From Loxodes magnus (lineage: Eukaryota > Ciliophora > Karyorelictea > Loxodida > Loxodidae): DNA of 64,000 bases. A program made the position numbers and the translations under genes. The DNA lies in NCBI GenBank assembly GCA_946699065.1, contig CAMPDV010001983.1, forward strand, positions 19,801 through 83,800. The letters run 5' to 3'. The notes beneath the pieces are model-generated. The model did not search any database and was not told the DNA's origin. It was given only the letters and a program-made list of their open reading frames with translations. Shown in pieces: positions 62,551 to 64,000 of the stretch; within the stretch, counting starts at the first letter, position 1; each line of letters opens with the position of its first letter.

Positions 62551-64000
62551 TCATACATAACTAATGTGACCACTCATGGTCTTACAGGTACCTGTCTTGA
62601 CGTCCCATAGTCTCACCGTATAATCTAAACTTACCGATACGATGAACTCTGAATCACTGGATATAGCCACAGCATATACAGAACTAATGTGACCACTCAT
62701 GGTCTTACAGGTACCTGTCTTGACGTCTCATAGTCTCACCGTCTAATCATTACTTCCCGATACGATGAACTCTGAATCACTGGATATAGCCACAGCATAT
62801 ACAGAACTAATGTGACCACTCATGGTCTTACAGGTACCTGTCTTGACGTCCCATAGTCTCACCGTATAATCATTACTTCCCGATACGATGAACTCTGAAT
62901 CACTGGATATAGCCACAGATGATACATAATGTGTGTGACCACTCATGGTCTTACAGGTACCTGTCTTGACGTCCCATAGTCTCACCGTCTAATCTATTAC
63001 TTACCGATACGATGAACTCTGAATCACTGGATATAGCCACAGCATATACAGAACTAATGTGACCACTCATGGTCTTACAGGTACCTGTCTTGACGTCCCA
63101 TAGTCTCACCGTCTAATCTAAACTTACCGATACGATGAACTCTGAATCACTGGATATAGCCACAGCATATACATGACGTGTGTGACCACTCATGGTCTTA
63201 CAGGTACCTGTCTTGACGTCCCATAGTCTCACCGTATAATCTAAACTTCCCGATACGATGAACTCTGAATCACTGGATATAGCCACAGCATATACATAAC
63301 ATGTGTGACCACTCATGGTCTTACAGGTACCTGTCTTGACGTCCCATAGTCTCACCGTCTCATCATCACTTCCCGATACGATGAACTCTGAATCACTGGA
63401 TATTGCCACAGCATATACAGAACTAATGTGACCACTCATGGTCTTACAGGTACCTGTCTTGGACGTCCCATAGTCTCAACGTCGAATCTGCACTTCCCGA
63501 TACGATGAACTCTGAATCACTGGATATAGCCACAGCATATACATAATTTGTGTGACCACTCATGGTCTTACAGGTACCTGTCTTGACGTCCCATAGTCTC
63601 ACCGTCTCATCATCACTTCCCGATACGATGAACTCTGAATCACTGGATATAGCCACAGCATATACATATTGTGTGACCACTCATGGTCTTACAGGTACCT
63701 GTCTTGACGTCCCATAGTCTCACCGTCTCATCATCACTTCCCGATACGATGAACTCTGAATCACTGGATATTGCCACAGCATATACAGAACTAATGTGAC
63801 CACTCATGGTCTTACAGGTACCTGTCTTGACGTCCCATAGTCTCACCGTCTAATCATGACTTCCCGATACGATGAACTCTGAATCACTGGATATAGCCAC
63901 AGCATATACAGAACTAATGTGACCACTCATGGTCTTACAGGTACCTGTCTTGACGTCCCATAGTCTCACCGTCTCATCATCACTTCCCGATACGATGAAC
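62551..64000 (-). pseudogene. WD40 array segment with four indels, continues past window
   Basis: Single-base changes near 62551 (+1), 62994 (+1), 63462 (+1, TTGGACGTCC) and 63668 (-1) disrupt the frame within 12 blades. Blades here are more varied in the GH loop (T-C-Y, T-R-H, T-N-Y) than in the middle of the array and resemble those of the intact gene. Higher diversity towards an array edge is typical of arrays homogenised by unequal exchange, which suggests the 5' edge may not be far away. Indels could also be sequencing errors. Confidence 0.5.

Larger units (their letters stand above)
22211..64000 (-). repeat. Giant tandem WD40 blade array, 123-bp unit, about 340 copies
   Basis: A strictly periodic 123-bp repeat (for example CTCATGG at 22237, 22360 and onward) runs to the right edge, about 41.8 kb. 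Each unit encodes one 41-residue WD40 blade on the minus strand, with the GH histidine, the V-A-I-S-S-D-S-E-F-I-V-S core, the S-x-D turn and the T-V-R-L-W-D strand. The commonest unit has TAG (Gln) after S-x-D. Many units have TGA at the WD Trp (e.g. 22640-22638, 62730-62728) or at the V-W-S-V position (e.g. 27505-27503). Units resemble blades 2-5 of the 9.4-12.0 kb gene. I saw no blade 1, 6 or 7 types and no RING or pentapeptide sequence. Multi-unit blocks are repeated at larger scale. Its 5' end lies beyond the window. Confidence 0.97.

Noticed and set aside
22149-63846. Dozens of separate small ORFs of 65-244 codons on the minus strand as individual WD40 genes
   Set aside because: They start and stop at TAG or TGA codons that read as Gln or Trp here. 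They are slices of one continuous repeat frame, not separate genes.
22211-64000. CRISPR array
   Set aside because: The repeat is a 123-bp coding blade with no unique spacers; differences are point changes at fixed codons.
22211-64000. Programmed ribosomal frameshifting to explain the indels
   Set aside because: Indels occur at differing positions and several are copies of one lesion within duplicated blocks. No slippery-site context recurs apart from the duplicated blocks.

Overview
The window reads as nuclear DNA from a ciliate-like eukaryote whose genetic code reassigns all three standard stops. UAA and UAG read as glutamine and UGA reads as tryptophan, apparently with UGA also used to terminate. 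The main evidence is a gene on the minus strand (11977 to 9396). It is open for 816 codons from its ATG to a small candidate intron, with many in-frame TAA/TAG codons. It has three in-frame TGAs, one of them at the canonical Trp of a WD40 blade. Independent support comes from a LINE reverse transcriptase in which TGA gives the W of the conserved N-W-R-P-I motif. This matches the karyorelict type of code (e.g. Loxodes), with the heterotrich Condylostoma and the dinoflagellate Amoebophrya as alternatives; the sequence alone does not settle the species. Standard-code ORFs in this window are therefore mostly fragments of longer frames.

Layout. 1-7195 is a satellite of about 80 bp units (roughly 90 copies). 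7.2-9.4 kb is AT-rich low-complexity DNA with small local repeats. 9.4-12.0 kb holds the one clearly intact gene: RING-like zinc finger, Gln-rich coiled coil, pentapeptide repeats, then exactly seven WD40 blades. 12.0-13.1 kb is AT-rich and unassigned. 13.1-14.2 kb (+ strand) is a Gag-like ORF with a CCHC zinc knuckle. 14.7-21.7 kb is a retroelement graveyard on the minus strand: the 3' part of one LINE, a 5'-truncated second LINE (APE-type endonuclease remnant, reverse transcriptase, Cys-rich tail) and a reverse transcriptase fragment of a third copy, with short structured 3' repeats.

From 22.2 kb to the right edge runs one continuous minus-strand array of about 340 units of 123 bp. Each unit encodes one 41-residue WD40 blade nearly identical to the inner blades of the 9.4-12.0 kb gene. 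It runs off the window and is about 48 times a normal seven-blade propeller. Under the reassigned code the frame is open except for about 15 single-base indels; about 143 units (31.0-48.6 kb) run without one. Variation falls in a few codons, mostly those expected on the ligand-facing surface of a propeller, while the rest is almost invariant. This resembles the WD40 repeats of fungal het NLR recognition genes.

Working idea (inference): the array is either a giant repeat protein gene or a reservoir of blade cassettes expanded by unequal exchange from a gene like the intact one nearby. Frameshifts copied within higher-order repeats, and an abrupt mid-blade 3' end, argue that at least parts are not under normal coding constraint.
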